Assembly (NCBI GenBank): GCA_021772615.1
Contig: JAJFLQ010000200.1
Location: 1 to 45,131 of the forward strand
Direction of reading: 5' to 3'
Source: Verrucomicrobiota bacterium
Lineage (GTDB): Bacteria > Verrucomicrobiota > Lentisphaeria > JABSQK01 > JAJFLO01
Length of the DNA: 45,131 bases
The first letter of the stretch is position 1. Each line of letters opens with the position of its first letter. This document shows positions 44,090 to 45,131 of this stretch, one piece after another. The notes under the pieces were generated by a model, which was not told the origin of the DNA, searched no databases, and worked only from the letters and a program-made list of their open reading frames with translations. The position numbers and the translations under genes are program-made.

Positions 44090-44357
44090 GGCGTCAGAAG
44101 GGAGTTTCGAACATTATGAATCATTTTCACGATTGAATATTGCCTGCCTGAACGCTTGGTCTGGAGACGCCAGCGTGTGTTGGTCGATGCAGTCGTTCCT
44201 GCGTTCCGCTCGCGAAGCCGCTCGCCCTCCAGGCAAGGGGGGAACGGTACCTAACTCTGGATGACGGTTGAGTCGGCAGGAATGTCGCAGGTACCGAAAA
44301 GACTCATGCCTGCATTAGTCGAAAGGTCGATCTAGACCATCTCATCTCACCGGCAGA

Positions 44358-45122
44358 TCAGGACGAGGTGAAAGCGGTTTGTACTTTTGCGATGAGGTAT
44401 TCGCGGTTGAGACGGGATATGTTTTCTGCTTTGATCTCTTTGGGACAGGCCGCTTCACATTCGCGCTCGTTCGTGCAGGCGCCGAAGCCTTCGGCATCCA
44501 TCGCATCGACCATATGCAAGACGCGCTGGCGCCGCTCGGGTTGCCCCTGTGGTAACACCGACAACTGTGTCACCTTCGCCGAGACGAACAACATGGCTGC
44601 TGAATTCTTGCACGAGGCGACGCATGCACCGCAACCAATACAGGCAGCGGTGTCAAAAGCCAGATCCGCATTGCTCTTCGACACCGGCACGGCATGGGCG
44701 TCCGGCGCGTTGCCGGTATTTACCGATATATAGCCGCCGGCCTGGATGATACGGTCGAACGCCGAGCGGTCCACAATGAGGTCCTTGACCACGGGAAACG
44801 ATTTTGCACGCCACGGCTCGATGGTGATCGTGTCGCCCGACCGAAAACGACGCATGTGCAGCTGGCACGTGGTCGTGCCGCGATCCGGCCCGTGCGGGCG
44901 GCCGTCGATGTAAAGGCTGCACGCACCGCAGATTCCCTCACGACAATCGTGATCGAAAGCGACAGGGTCCTCGCCGGCAACCTCCAGCCGAGCATTGAGC
45001 GTATCCAGCATTTCCAGAAACGACATGTCGGGCGAGATATCATCGACCTTGTAGTCGACGAATTGACCAGCGCCACCGGATGTTTTCTGGCGCCATATTT
45101 TTAACGTAAGATTCAGGCCCAT
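44358..45122 (-). CDS. sdhB: succinate dehydrogenase/fumarate reductase iron-sulfur subunit
   Basis: 254 residues, full length. [2Fe-2S] ligands C60, C65, C68 (CREGICGAC) and C86; [4Fe-4S] ligands C161, C164, C167 with C226; [3Fe-4S] ligands C171, C216, C222. The VSKSNADLAFDTAACIGCGAC string is typical of the SdhB/FrdB branch found in Bacteroidota, Chlamydiota and other menaquinone users. It links the flavoprotein to the membrane cytochrome b. The window ends 9 bases beyond its start, so sdhA and sdhC should lie just past the right edge on the minus strand. Confidence 0.95.
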   Translation of the reverse strand: MGLNLTLKIWRQKTSGGAGQFVDYKVDDISPDMSFLEMLDTLNARLEVAGEDPVAFDHDCREGICGACSLYIDGRPHGPDRGTTTCQLHMRRFRSGDTITIEPWRAKSFPVVKDLIVDRSAFDRIIQAGGYISVNTGNAPDAHAVPVSKSNADLAFDTAACIGCGACVASCKNSAAMLFVSAKVTQLSVLPQGQPERRQRVLHMVDAMDAEGFGACTNERECEAACPKEIKAENISRLNREYLIAKVQTAFTSS

Positions 45123-45131
45123 GATCTACTT

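Noticed and set aside
44160..44265. Possible structured repeat or IS end (CGCTCGCGAAGCCGCTCG, GGCAAGGGGGGAACGGTAC)
   Set aside because: It looks repetitive but I find no perfect inverted pair, no target-site duplication and no second long copy in the window.

Overview
This 45 kb stretch is a chromosomal segment of a Gram-negative bacterium. The best guess is the PVC superphylum, near Lentisphaerota/Kiritimatiellota or their Verrucomicrobiota/Planctomycetota relatives. That placement is an inference from gene content. The window holds a protein ending in a pseudopilin-type tail (ALSKAREKARR...NLKQIG, then LFVDGHV), a giant HzsA-like di-heme secreted protein with a planctomycete-type cytochrome c motif, an SdrD-B-domain mosaic protein, a very large PilX/GspK-like protein, and metal ABC permeases fused to DtxR-like domains. 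Outer-membrane genes (LolA-like protein, beta-barrel candidate) support a diderm envelope. A menD gene and an SdhB/FrdB-type subunit suggest menaquinone-based respiration. No rRNA, CRISPR array, phage gene or intact insertion sequence was seen.

Layout. 0.26-5.5 kb (+): LolA-like periplasmic protein, two FtsX/LolC-type permeases, a LolD-type ATPase and an outer-membrane barrel candidate, all tightly packed; this looks like an envelope lipid or lipoprotein trafficking operon. 5.9-8.5 kb (+): a PAS hybrid histidine kinase overlapping a response regulator with a CxxC...CxxC tail. 8.6-12.5 kb (+): a 1302-residue mosaic protein (cyclophilin, LVIVD-like propeller, three SdrD-B-like domains). 12.6-19.2 kb (-): PilX/GspK-like protein, glycerophosphodiester phosphodiesterase, GlpD and an FGGY (glycerol) kinase; the last three make a glycerophosphodiester to glycerol-3-phosphate to DHAP route. 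19.8-25.2 kb (+): a 1787-residue HzsA-like di-heme protein ending in seven 73-residue repeats. 25.7-26.9 kb (-): a PQQ/BamB-like propeller protein.

27.0-31.9 kb (-): a Tro-type Mn/Zn ABC importer (binding protein, ATPase, two permeases). Both permeases carry a complete or near-complete DtxR-like module at the C-terminus. Divergent from it at 32.1 kb (+) lies a free-standing DtxR/MntR regulator, translationally coupled to menD. A 20-bp palindrome in the shared intergenic region is the obvious operator candidate. 34.8-36.3 kb (+): HDOD-GAF protein. 36.44 kb: tRNA-Thr(CGU). 36.9-38.7 kb (+): secreted protein with a pseudopilin-like tail. 39.2-43.3 kb (+): oligopeptide-type binding lipoprotein and two Opp/Dpp ATPases, with no permease genes between them. 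43.5-45.1 kb (-): short CDF-family cation transporter and SdhB/FrdB.

The most unusual elements are the doubled permease-DtxR fusions with their palindrome and menD coupling, the HzsA-like protein with its private 73-residue repeat array, and the cyclophilin/SdrD mosaic without a visible signal peptide. All family assignments come from reading translated sequence by eye; no database search was possible.
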